This document shows positions 1-5,457 of a stretch of DNA of 8,907 nucleotides, piece by piece. The translations under genes were made by a program, and so were the position numbers. Under the pieces are notes generated by a model. It was not told the DNA's origin. It saw only the letters and a list, made by a program, of their open reading frames with translations, and made no database searches. This stretch comes from Candidatus Omnitrophota bacterium (GTDB lineage Bacteria; Omnitrophota; 4484-213), in NCBI GenBank assembly GCA_030639955.1, contig DAOWKH010000050.1, positions 1-8,907 on the forward strand. Direction: 5' to 3'. Each line of letters opens with the position of its first letter. Positions within the stretch are counted from its first letter, which is position 1.

Positions 1-515
1 ATCGAGCCGTCTTCATTCATAATCTCACAAATCACACCTGCCGCAAAAAGTCCTGCCAATCTCATTAAATCTACTGCTGCTTCTGTGTGTCCGGCCCGTA
101 CCAAAACTCCTCCTTCTTTCATCCGCAGAGGAAAGATATGACCCGGTCTTGTCAAATCCCCTGCTTTCGTCTTCTTATTTAGAATTGTCTTTATCGTCTT
201 TGCCCTGTCAGCAACGGAAATTCCGGTGGTAATTCCTTCCTTGGCATCTACAGAAACCGAAAAATCGGTCTTTAAATGTTCAGTATTGGGAGAAACCATT
301 GGCCCGAGATTTAATTCATCAAGACGCTCGCCGATAATCGGTAAGCAAATCAATCCTCGCCCATATCTGGCCATAAAGTTAACCTTCTCTTTGTTGATAT
401 ACTGGGCAGAGGTAATCAGGTCGCCCTCGTTCTCGCGGGCTTCATCATCAATAACGATTACGATTTTACCCTTTCTGATATCCTCAATTATTTCGGGAAT
501 AGAATTAAAGTGCAT
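1..515 (-). CDS. ribB: 3,4-dihydroxy-2-butanone 4-phosphate synthase (RibB domain), 3' end outside window
   Basis: This enzyme makes the four-carbon riboflavin precursor 3,4-dihydroxy-2-butanone 4-phosphate and formate from ribulose 5-phosphate, in the cytoplasm. The first 171 codons are present. Residues 24-32 carry the acidic metal/substrate loop (DEARENEGD, with E28 and E30). Later come DLTRPGHIFPL (residues 120-130) and AGHTEAAVDL (141-150), whose His143 matches the second conserved metal ligand. The frame runs off the window at ...NEDGS, a conserved stretch near the end of the RibB domain, so I cannot tell a lone RibB from a RibBA fusion with GTP cyclohydrolase II. The start chosen is ATG at 513-515, 5 nt after a GAAGGG ribosome-binding sequence. 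An in-frame ATG at 525-527 would add four residues but lacks such a site. The gene overlaps the 3' end of dapF by 11 nt, so it is probably translated from the same message. Family assignment is very secure. Confidence 0.95.
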   Translation of the reverse strand, partial: MHFNSIPEIIEDIRKGKIVIVIDDEARENEGDLITSAQYINKEKVNFMARYGRGLICLPIIGERLDELNLGPMVSPNTEHLKTDFSVSVDAKEGITTGISVADRAKTIKTILNKKTKAGDLTRPGHIFPLRMKEGGVLVRAGHTEAAVDLMRLAGLFAAGVICEIMNEDGS

Positions 516-1335
516 AGGTCCCTTCATAGACAATCCTTGCCTCTCCTTCTAAATAAATATCCTTTAATTGCTCATCAAAATAAACCTTTAATATTTCCCC
601 TTGTGTGTGCACATTGATTTTGCCATTTGCCATTTGCCATTTGCCATTTGCCATTAGCGTACTCGCCACACTCCCCGTGCCGCAAGAAAATGTTTCGCCT
701 TCTACGCCACGTTCGTAAGTCCTGATTCGGATGCTGTCTTCAGTCAATACCTCTACAAAATTGACATTTGTTCCCTTGGGCTTAAATTTCTGATGCTCGC
801 GAATCTTTCTGCCTAAATTTTGCACATCAACTTTCTCTAAATTTTTCGCAAAGATAACGGTATGAGGTACACCAACATTAACAAAATTCACTGATATAGT
901 TTTGTTGTCAATTTTTAGAGGAATATCAAGTTTAAGATTTTTTGGTTGCGGCATCTTGACTTTTATTTTCTGCGGGTTGCAATTTTTGATTTTTGATTTT
1001 TGATTTTTGATTTTTGTTTCTACAATCCCCGCCTTTGTCTCTATATTTACTCTTTTATGTCTGTGGTCTGTGGTCTGTGGTCTGTGGTCTACAACATAAA
1101 GCGCCGCACAGCGGATTCCATTCCCGCACATCTCGGCCTCGCTGCCATCGGGGTTAAAAATGCGCATCCTAAAATCTGCCTTCTGAGAGGGCTCAACTAC
1201 CAAAAACCCATCTGCCCCAATCCCAAATTTCCTTTCACAAAATTTCTTGGCAAGTTTTTTATAATTCAGGCGTGAAGCGCCTGTAATTATAAAATCATTC
1301 CCAGAAGCAACGGCTTTAGTAAAATTTATTTGCAT
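505..1335 (-). CDS. dapF: Diaminopimelate epimerase DapF carrying three repeat-encoded inserts
   Basis: DapF interconverts LL- and meso-diaminopimelate by a PLP-independent two-cysteine mechanism, supplying lysine and peptidoglycan synthesis. Both catalytic cysteines are visible: Cys70 in EMCGNGIRC and Cys218 in GETFSCGTGS. Other family motifs are SGNDF (residues 11-15), GIGADG (38-43), FNPDGS (60-65) and NVGVPH (153-158). The frame can be extended to a GTG at 1350, but ATG 1333-1335 gives MQINFTK, matching normal DapF N-termini, with GAAGG 8 nt upstream. The N-terminal motif reads KAVASGNDF where most relatives have a KMHGxGNDF-like sequence. At 276 residues it is of ordinary length despite carrying three segments made of 7-base tandem repeats: residues about 82-93, 107-118 and 227-239. 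These fall between core strands where homologues are short and variable. It lies 99 nt after lysA and overlaps ribB. Active enzyme is likely, because all catalytic motifs are intact. Confidence 0.96.
   Translation of the reverse strand: MQINFTKAVASGNDFIITGASRLNYKKLAKKFCERKFGIGADGFLVVEPSQKADFRMRIFNPDGSEAEMCGNGIRCAALYVVDHRPQTTDHRHKRVNIETKAGIVETKIKNQKSKIKNCNPQKIKVKMPQPKNLKLDIPLKIDNKTISVNFVNVGVPHTVIFAKNLEKVDVQNLGRKIREHQKFKPKGTNVNFVEVLTEDSIRIRTYERGVEGETFSCGTGSVASTLMANGKWQMANGKINVHTQGEILKVYFDEQLKDIYLEGEARIVYEGTYAL
619..655 (-). repeat. Heptanucleotide tandem array in dapF (unit TTTGCCA on +)
   Basis: Five exact copies of TTTGCCA occupy 619-653, followed by TT, making 5.3 units with no mismatch. 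On the coding strand the unit is TGGCAAA. Three units are read as the seven-residue period WQMANGK, giving residues about 227-239 of DapF, just after the second catalytic cysteine motif. The tract is free of stops on the coding strand in any register. Confidence 0.95.
982..1016 (-). repeat. Heptanucleotide tandem array in dapF (unit ATTTTTG on +)
   Basis: Five perfect copies of ATTTTTG. On the coding strand they read as the lysine-rich seven-residue period KIKNQKS, covering DapF residues about 107-118. Read on the plus strand the same tract would contain TGA, so only this orientation can sit inside an open frame. One to two copies of the same or a one-base-variant unit recur in the argF insert (5789-5802), and alternating variants form the argG array at 4091-4125. 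Confidence 0.95.
1059..1090 (-). repeat. Heptanucleotide tandem array in dapF (unit GTCTGTG on +)
   Basis: Four perfect copies of GTCTGTG plus GTCT (4.6 units). The coding strand reads the unit as the seven-residue period PQTTDHR, giving DapF residues about 82-93, directly after the strand that follows the first catalytic cysteine (…RCAALYVV). Homologues usually have only a short loop here. Confidence 0.95.
1261..1290 (-). repeat. 30-bp imperfect palindrome inside dapF
   Basis: The arms are ATAATT plus CAGGCG on the left and CGCCTG plus AATTAT on the right, with a single unpaired base and a 5-nt centre (TGAAG). It spans exactly ten codons, DapF residues 16-25, between the conserved SGNDF motif and the following helix, where homologues vary in length. 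It may be an old in-frame palindromic insertion, or simply a coincidental inverted repeat in a native loop. Confidence 0.55.
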
Positions 1336-1344
1336 TTCCTTCGC

Positions 1345-1421
1345 CTTCACCTCTTCACCTCAGACACCTCGGGGGTGTCCGAAGTTTCTTTCACCCCCGA
1401 GGTGAAATGCGAGGTGTCTGA
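1345..1421. repeat. Nested GC-rich palindromes in the lysA-dapF gap
   Basis: A perfect 12-bp inverted repeat, TCAGACACCTCG (1360-1371) with CGAGGTGTCTGA (1410-1421), encloses part of a second perfect 13-bp one, CACCTCGGGGGTG (1365-1377) with CACCCCCGAGGTG (1392-1404). The left arm is shared, so the two stems are mutually exclusive. A third small hairpin, TTTCACC/GGTGAAA (1389-1395/1401-1407), also overlaps. At 1345-1360 an 8-nt unit, CTTCACCT, is repeated twice. The block lies just upstream of the dapF start (ATG at 1335), and its left end overlaps the GTG extension of that frame. It could be a mobile palindromic element, an RNA-processing or attenuation structure, or both. No T-run follows, so it is not a classical terminator. 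Confidence 0.75.
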
Positions 1422-1440
1422 GTGAGGCGAAACCTCACTC
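1420..1440 (-). promoter_or_regulatory. Hairpin over the lysA stop codon
   Basis: The perfect 8-bp stem GAGTGAGG (1420-1427) / CCTCACTC (1433-1440) with a 5-nt loop covers the lysA TGA (1435-1437). On the minus strand no U-tract follows; the sequence runs straight into the larger palindromes. It is best read as a possible mRNA 3'-stabilising or processing structure between lysA and dapF, not as an intrinsic terminator. Confidence 0.5.
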
Positions 1441-2673
1441 ATTGATTATTTTCTCTCTGCGGATTAAATCTTTATATACTTCCCTTTCGCAAATCAGATA
1501 AAATTTATCTTTCTTTACTAAAATCTCAGCCGGGCGAGGACGCGAGTTGTAATTAGAAGTCATTGCAAATCCATAAGCCCCGGCATCCATCACTGCCAAA
1601 AAGTCTCCTATTTTCACTAAAGGTAATTTTCTATCTTTGGCAAAGAAATCTCCGCTTTCACAAACCGGCCCGACAATATCGGTTTGCGGTTTGCGGTTTG
1701 CGGTTTGCGGTTTGCGGACAACCGGAATAATCTCGTGATAAGCGTTATACAGAGACGGGCGAATAAAGTCGTTCATTCCGGCATCCACGATAATAAATCT
1801 TTTGCCATCTTTTCTTTCTTTAATATAAAGCACTTTGGCTAACAAAATCCCACTTTCGGCGGTCAAAAACCTCCCCGGCTCTAATATTAATTTTGCCCCT
1901 AGTCCCTTTATTAAAGGCAAAATCGCCTGAGCAAATTTATTAGCCGACCCGAAAAATCCGCCACCAATATCTAAATAGTTTAGTTTTATGCCATTTTTCC
2001 GCAATTGTTTGGTTAGAGAAATGACCTTTTTAAGCGCCCTTGCAAAAGGTTGACTTGTAGCTATCTGTGAACCCAGATGAAAATGAATTCCGCAAATATT
2101 TAAATGGGGAAACTTTTCTCTTTTTAAAAATATTTCTTTTGCCCTCTCCAAAGAAATACCAAATTTATCTTCTTTTTTGGCTGTTTGAATATAATGATGT
2201 CCTCCGCCGGAGATATCCGGATTTATGCGTAAGCCGACAGGGACATTCCTTCCCAATTCGCCGGCAATCTTATTAATCTCTTCTACTTCTTGTTCTGACT
2301 CGGCATTGATAAGCAGAATCTTCGTTTTGATTGCTTGCCTAATTTCCTCTTCTGTTTTCCCTACGCCGGCAAAAACAATCTTTTTGGGGTCGGCTTTGAT
2401 TTTGGCCACCCGGTAAAGCTCGCCACCGGAAACAATATCCAAACCTGCTCCCTGCTGGGTCAGAATCCTGCAAATCGTTAGATTGGAATTTGCTTTTACC
2501 GAGAAACAAATAAGCGGTTTGAGAGAAGCAAATGCCTGGCTCAACTCTTTGTATTTATCAACTAAACTTTGATAGCTGTAAATATAGACCGGCGTGCCTG
2601 CACTCTCGGCAATTTGCTTTATGTTTACACCCTCGCAGTATAATTGATTTCTTTTGTATTTAAAGTTAGACAT
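1435..2673 (-). CDS. lysA: Diaminopimelate decarboxylase LysA with an in-frame heptamer insert
   Basis: LysA is the PLP enzyme that decarboxylates meso-diaminopimelate to L-lysine, the last step of the pathway. At 412 residues it has the normal length of the alanine-racemase-fold decarboxylases. Visible motifs are the PLP lysine K60 in FSVKAN, HFHLGSQI (197-204), the phosphate-binding glycines GGGF (237-240), EPGR (265-268), the active-site CESGD (338-342, Cys338 from the partner subunit in the family) and YNSRPRP near residue 375. The ATG at 2671-2673 was chosen because it gives MSNFKYK, like family N-termini; a TTG at 2688 would extend it only by LEKK-type residues. It overlaps the argH 3' end by 8 nt with only a weak purine-rich site, so coupling to argH translation is likely. 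Residues about 320-331 are a 7-base repeat insert, just before DIVGPVCESGD, in a loop whose length varies among homologues. Confidence 0.96.
   Translation of the reverse strand: MSNFKYKRNQLYCEGVNIKQIAESAGTPVYIYSYQSLVDKYKELSQAFASLKPLICFSVKANSNLTICRILTQQGAGLDIVSGGELYRVAKIKADPKKIVFAGVGKTEEEIRQAIKTKILLINAESEQEVEEINKIAGELGRNVPVGLRINPDISGGGHHYIQTAKKEDKFGISLERAKEIFLKREKFPHLNICGIHFHLGSQIATSQPFARALKKVISLTKQLRKNGIKLNYLDIGGGFFGSANKFAQAILPLIKGLGAKLILEPGRFLTAESGILLAKVLYIKERKDGKRFIIVDAGMNDFIRPSLYNAYHEIIPVVRKPQTANRKPQTDIVGPVCESGDFFAKDRKLPLVKIGDFLAVMDAGAYGFAMTSNYNSRPRPAEILVKKDKFYLICEREVYKDLIRREKIINE
1681..1717 (-). repeat. Heptanucleotide tandem array in lysA (unit GGTTTGC on +)
   Basis: Five perfect copies of GGTTTGC plus GG (5.3 units). 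The coding strand reads it as the seven-residue period KPQTANR, giving LysA residues about 320-331. It lies only seven codons before the active-site CESGD motif yet leaves that motif intact and in frame. Confidence 0.95.
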
Positions 2674-4060
2674 TTTTTTCTCTAACAACCGATATTCTTG
2701 ACTTAACCGATGTTTCCGGATCCATCAATTCAGCTATTTCTCTCTGATTCAATTTACCGATTAGGCCTACTCGGTCAGAAAATTTTGCTAATTCTGGATT
2801 GCTCATCTCTTTTATCTTTCTGCCACTATCTAAAGAAAATTTTACCAATTTCCCAATGATATTATGGGCTTCCTTAAATGAAACACCCTTTTTAATGAGA
2901 CAATAGACAAGGTCTGTGGCGTAGAGGGTTTCATCATCTTTTATGGCATCCTCAATGGCTTTTTTGTTCCATTTTAGGGTCTTTATAAATTTAGGGAGAA
3001 TTTCTAACTCTTGCTCTATTATTTCAAACGAACTAAACAGCGGCGGTTTATCCAGTTGCATATCTCTATTATAAGTGAGCGGCAATCCCTTCATCATCGT
3101 CAAAACACTTACCAAATTGCCATATAATGTCCCTGTATAGCCCCTTATCAGTTCAAGAACATCGGGATTTTTCTTCTGGGGCATCAAAGAACTGCCGGTA
3201 GCAAAAGCATCATCAATCTCAATAAAGCCAAATTCCTTTGTTGACCAAATAATCAAATCCTCGGCAAATCTTGATAAATGCATACCTAATATTGATAATG
3301 CCGATAAAATCTCAATAACAAAATCTCTGTCGCTAACCGTATCCAACGTATTTGAAACCTCGGCAATATGTTCTGTCTGTAACTCTTTAAGTTCCTTATG
3401 TTCGTTAATAAATTTCTTTATAGCTTCATTATATAAATTGGATGCAATGGGCGTACCGGCGAGAGCGCCCGAGCCTAAAGTCAATTTTATTCTTTCTCTT
3501 GTGTTATTTAATCTACCCACATCTCTCTTGAGCATCTCGGCGTAGCTTCCTAAATAATCTTTTAAATAAACAAGCTGGGCATGCTGTAAATGTGTATACC
3601 CCGGCATAATTACTTTTTCATTCTCTTTGCAAACCTCTAATATAGAATTTCTTAGCTGATTACATAAAATCGCAGTATGGTATAATTCATCTTTGCAGAA
3701 AAATTTTAAATCAAAAAGCACCTGGTCGTTTCTTGACCTCGCCGTATGCAACTTTAGGGCTAAATCGCCAACTTTTTTCTCTAATTTATTTTGAATATCC
3801 GTATGAATATCCTCGCTCTTTTCATCGCGTTCAAATTTGTCGTTTTTAATATCCTTCATTATTTCATTAAGAGCATTGCTTAAAGTTGTGAACTCGGTAT
3901 TTCCTAAAAATCCGCTTTTTTTTAATACATCAATATGTATCACAGAACCAAAAACATCCCATTTGGCTAATTTATAATCGTAATCTATTGATTTGCTAAA
4001 TTCTTCTACATCAGGGTCGGTTTTCTTTTCAAACCTCCCACCCCACATCTTTTTATTCAT
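2666..4060 (-). CDS. argH: Argininosuccinate lyase ArgH
   Basis: ArgH splits argininosuccinate into arginine and fumarate, the final arginine step; it belongs to the fumarase/aspartase superfamily and is normally a cytoplasmic homotetramer. The 464 residues match the usual family length. Motifs are MWGGRF (5-10), HTARSRNDQV (105-114), the general-acid region GYTHLQHAQ (154-162) and the signature loop GSSLMPQKKNPD (289-300), whose second serine (S291) is the presumed catalytic base. GLPLTYNRDMQ follows downstream. The ATG at 4058-4060 is preceded by AAGGAG with 4 nt spacing. It begins 26 nt after argG and overlaps lysA by 8 nt. Unlike four of its neighbours (argF, argG, lysA, dapF) it shows no repeat insert, and all alignment-critical regions look ordinary. 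Confidence 0.97.
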   Translation of the reverse strand: MNKKMWGGRFEKKTDPDVEEFSKSIDYDYKLAKWDVFGSVIHIDVLKKSGFLGNTEFTTLSNALNEIMKDIKNDKFERDEKSEDIHTDIQNKLEKKVGDLALKLHTARSRNDQVLFDLKFFCKDELYHTAILCNQLRNSILEVCKENEKVIMPGYTHLQHAQLVYLKDYLGSYAEMLKRDVGRLNNTRERIKLTLGSGALAGTPIASNLYNEAIKKFINEHKELKELQTEHIAEVSNTLDTVSDRDFVIEILSALSILGMHLSRFAEDLIIWSTKEFGFIEIDDAFATGSSLMPQKKNPDVLELIRGYTGTLYGNLVSVLTMMKGLPLTYNRDMQLDKPPLFSSFEIIEQELEILPKFIKTLKWNKKAIEDAIKDDETLYATDLVYCLIKKGVSFKEAHNIIGKLVKFSLDSGRKIKEMSNPELAKFSDRVGLIGKLNQREIAELMDPETSVKSRISVVREKNV

Positions 4061-4064
4061 AGCA

Positions 4065-4070
4065 CTCCTT
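4065..4070 (-). promoter_or_regulatory. Shine-Dalgarno site of argH
   Basis: AAGGAG on the minus strand, 4 nt before the argH ATG. It settles the start at 4060 in preference to the internal ATG at 4048, which is too far away. Confidence 0.75.
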
Positions 4071-4086
4071 TTGTATTTATTTTGAT

Positions 4087-5310
4087 TTATATTTTTGATA
4101 TTTGATTTTTGATATTTGATTTTTCATATGGCGTTCCCAAAATCTTTATAAATCCCTCTGCGGCCTTTTGGTCAAAACTTGCCTGACAGCAGTCAGGTTT
4201 ACTGTCTTTGCCACCGATAGGCCTATGGTAAGTGGCTAATTCCTTTTTATACAAAGAGTATTTTGATTTTTTACCCACTATTTCACAATTCCCCGCAGAG
4301 AGTTTTATCCTTACAGTTCCACATATTTTCTCTTGAGTAGAATCAACAAATTTATCCAATGCCTTTTTAAATTCGCAAAACCAGAGTCCATTATAAATGA
4401 GTCCACCATATTTCAGAGAAATCAGATGTTTGAAATCCAGGGTCTGTTTATCCAGGGTCAGGGTTTCTAAACAATGGTGGGCTTTGTAAAGAATCTCTGC
4501 TGCCGGGGCTTCATAGAGCTCGCGGGATTTAATTCCCACAATTCTGTCCTCAATCAAATCCTTTCTACCGACAGCGTATTTCCCGCCTATTTTATTCAGT
4601 TTGATAATCAACTCCTGGGTAGTTATCTTTTTATTATTTAATTTGACCGGAATGCCCTTGTCAAAATAAATCTCCAGATAAGCAGGTTTAAGGGCATAGT
4701 TCAAAGAAGTAATCTGCCAGACATTGGCAGATGGCTCATTCCAGGGGTCTTCCAAATCCCCGCATTCAATACTCACTCCCCAGAGATTTTCATCAATACT
4801 ATAAACGCTCTTTTTGAAATCTAAGGCGATACCATTCTTTTTAGCATATTCAATTTCTTCCTCTCTTGTTTTAAACTTCCATTCACGCAAAGGGGCAATA
4901 ACTTCTAGACAAGGGTCCAATATCTTCCAGGAGAGCTCAAAGCGAACCTGGTCATTCCCTTTCCCTGTGCAGCCGTGGGCAACATAACTTGCCTTTTCCT
5001 GATGGGCAATCTTAACAATTTCTTTAGCAATTAGGGGTCTCCCCAAAGCAGTGGCTAAAAGATAGTCCTCATAAACACCTTCTACCTTTAAAGTGGGCAG
5101 AATAAAATCCTCTATAAATTCTTTCTTTAAATCAGAAATGTAGACCTTTTTTGCCCCGGCAGAGATTGCTCTTTTTTTAAGAAGTTCAAAATTGGCTTTC
5201 TGTCCTAAATCGGCAAGGACGGCAATTACATCATAACCTTTCTCCGTAAGCCATTTCACACAGATAGAGGTATCCAAACCACCGGAATATGCTAAAATTA
5301 TCTTTTTCAT
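4087..5310 (-). CDS. argG: Argininosuccinate synthase ArgG with a palindromic insert and repeat-encoded C-terminus
   Basis: ArgG condenses citrulline and aspartate with ATP to argininosuccinate. The N-type ATP-pyrophosphatase P-loop is AYSGGLDTS (7-15). AHGCTGKGNDQVRFE (111-125), LWGVSIECGDLEDPW (176-190) and GRKDLIEDRIVGIKSRELYE (248-267) are all typical. Start ATG 5308-5310 has CAGGAG 4 nt upstream. The 407 residues slightly exceed the usual ~400. Two extras explain this: a segment around residues 362-377 (HRPIGGK...PDCCQA) that splits the normally contiguous LATY...SFDQKAAEGFIKI region and is built on palindromic DNA; and the last ~12 residues, which are encoded by a 7-base repeat array running through the stop codon. 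Neither touches the nucleotide-binding core, so activity is probably retained. It lies 134 nt after argF and 26 nt before argH. Confidence 0.96.
   Translation of the reverse strand: MKKIILAYSGGLDTSICVKWLTEKGYDVIAVLADLGQKANFELLKKRAISAGAKKVYISDLKKEFIEDFILPTLKVEGVYEDYLLATALGRPLIAKEIVKIAHQEKASYVAHGCTGKGNDQVRFELSWKILDPCLEVIAPLREWKFKTREEEIEYAKKNGIALDFKKSVYSIDENLWGVSIECGDLEDPWNEPSANVWQITSLNYALKPAYLEIYFDKGIPVKLNNKKITTQELIIKLNKIGGKYAVGRKDLIEDRIVGIKSRELYEAPAAEILYKAHHCLETLTLDKQTLDFKHLISLKYGGLIYNGLWFCEFKKALDKFVDSTQEKICGTVRIKLSAGNCEIVGKKSKYSLYKKELATYHRPIGGKDSKPDCCQASFDQKAAEGFIKILGTPYEKSNIKNQISKI
4091..4125 (-). repeat. Heptanucleotide array forming the ArgG C-terminus
   Basis: Five 7-base units alternate ATTTTTG and ATATTTG, the last reading ATTTTTC. 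It encodes ArgG residues 396-407 and ends just before the stop codon (TAA at 4087-4089). The same unit family occurs in dapF (982-1016) and the argF insert (5789-5802). Homologous ArgG proteins usually end soon after the GFIKI...P segment, so the array probably replaced or extended the native C-terminus. Confidence 0.85.
4182..4236 (-). repeat. Palindromic insert in argG
   Basis: There are two adjacent inverted repeats. CCTGAC (4182-4187) and GTCAGG (4192-4197) form a perfect 6-bp stem with a 4-nt loop, spanning exactly codons 372-377. GCCAC (4210-4214) and GTGGC (4232-4236) enclose the perfect 10-bp palindrome ATAGGCCTAT (4217-4226). The encoded segment, with a CysCys pair at residues 374-375, interrupts a region that is contiguous in most ArgG proteins. 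The hairpin is a clear sequence fact; its status as an insertion is inferred from remembered family alignments. Confidence 0.6.
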
Positions 5311-5314
5311 TTTT

Positions 5315-5340
5315 CTCCTGATATAATCTTCGATTATATC
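5315..5340 (-). promoter_or_regulatory. argG ribosome-binding site abutting a 9-bp hairpin
   Basis: On the minus strand GATATAATC and GATTATATC (5332-5340 and 5320-5328 on the plus strand) form a perfect 9-bp stem with a 3-nt loop. The 3' base of the stem is the C of CAGGAG (5315-5320), the argG ribosome-binding site, four nt before the ATG. The right arm also contains TATAAT on the minus strand (5333-5338), a possible -10 box, but no credible -35 is found 16-18 nt upstream. The structure could modulate argG translation, or be part of the repeat block beside it. Confidence 0.45.
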
Positions 5341-5433
5341 TGATTACTGTGATTATTTCAGATTACGGCGATTAAATTATCAATTTTCATTCTCTAATCT
5401 TTGTAATCTGCTTTTTTAATCTCTGTAATCAGA
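5339..5433. repeat. Four inverted/direct copies of an 18-bp repeat in the argF-argG gap
   Basis: Copies lie at 5339-5356 (TCTGATTACTGTGATTAT) and 5358-5375 in one orientation, and at 5395-5411 and 5416-5433 in the other (the last being TTAATCTCTGTAATCAGA). The outer pair match at 15 of 18 positions as an inverted repeat. The core is GATTAC-N-G-N-GATTA. At the centre are two 7-base units, AATTATC and AATTTTC (5375-5388), the same units that occur in the argB-argD gap. The block fills most of the 134-nt gap and could fold into a long imperfect stem. No gene is present in the gap. Confidence 0.8.
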
Positions 5434-5457
5434 CATACTTATTTTTATAGTATGTCT
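5431..5457 (-). promoter_or_regulatory. Perfect 9-bp hairpin over the argF stop codon
   Basis: AGACATACT (5431-5439) and AGTATGTCT (5449-5457) pair perfectly around a 9-nt AT-rich loop that contains the argF TAA (5445-5447). On the minus strand the sequence after the stem is GATTACAGAG, not a U-run, so it is more likely a stabilising or processing structure, or the edge of the repeat block, than a terminator. Confidence 0.5.

Noticed and set aside
226..552. Plus-strand open frame of 108 codons opposite ribB
   Set aside because: It is antisense to a gene with all family motifs, has no recognisable domain or convincing ribosome-binding site, and its composition mirrors the opposite coding strand.
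1000..1275. Plus-strand open frame of 91 codons opposite dapF
   Set aside because: Its openness comes largely from the heptamer tract, which is stop-free on both strands for the GTCTGTG unit; it is antisense to a secure dapF.
505..1350. GTG at 1350 as the dapF start and TTG at 2688 as the lysA start
   Set aside because: Both extend the protein beyond the usual family N-terminus; the internal ATGs at 1335 and 2673 give standard N-terminal sequences.
619..1717. Heptamer arrays considered as CRISPR repeats
   Set aside because: The units are contiguous without spacers and only 7 bases long, and no cas gene is present.
1909..1921. CCTTTA-T-TAAAGG palindrome in lysA
   Set aside because: It lies in a normal, conserved-length stretch of LysA before the EPGR motif, so a chance inverted repeat is the simplest explanation.
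5431..5457. Intrinsic terminator after argF
   Set aside because: A strong 9-bp stem exists but no U-rich run follows on the minus strand, and argG continues in the same direction.
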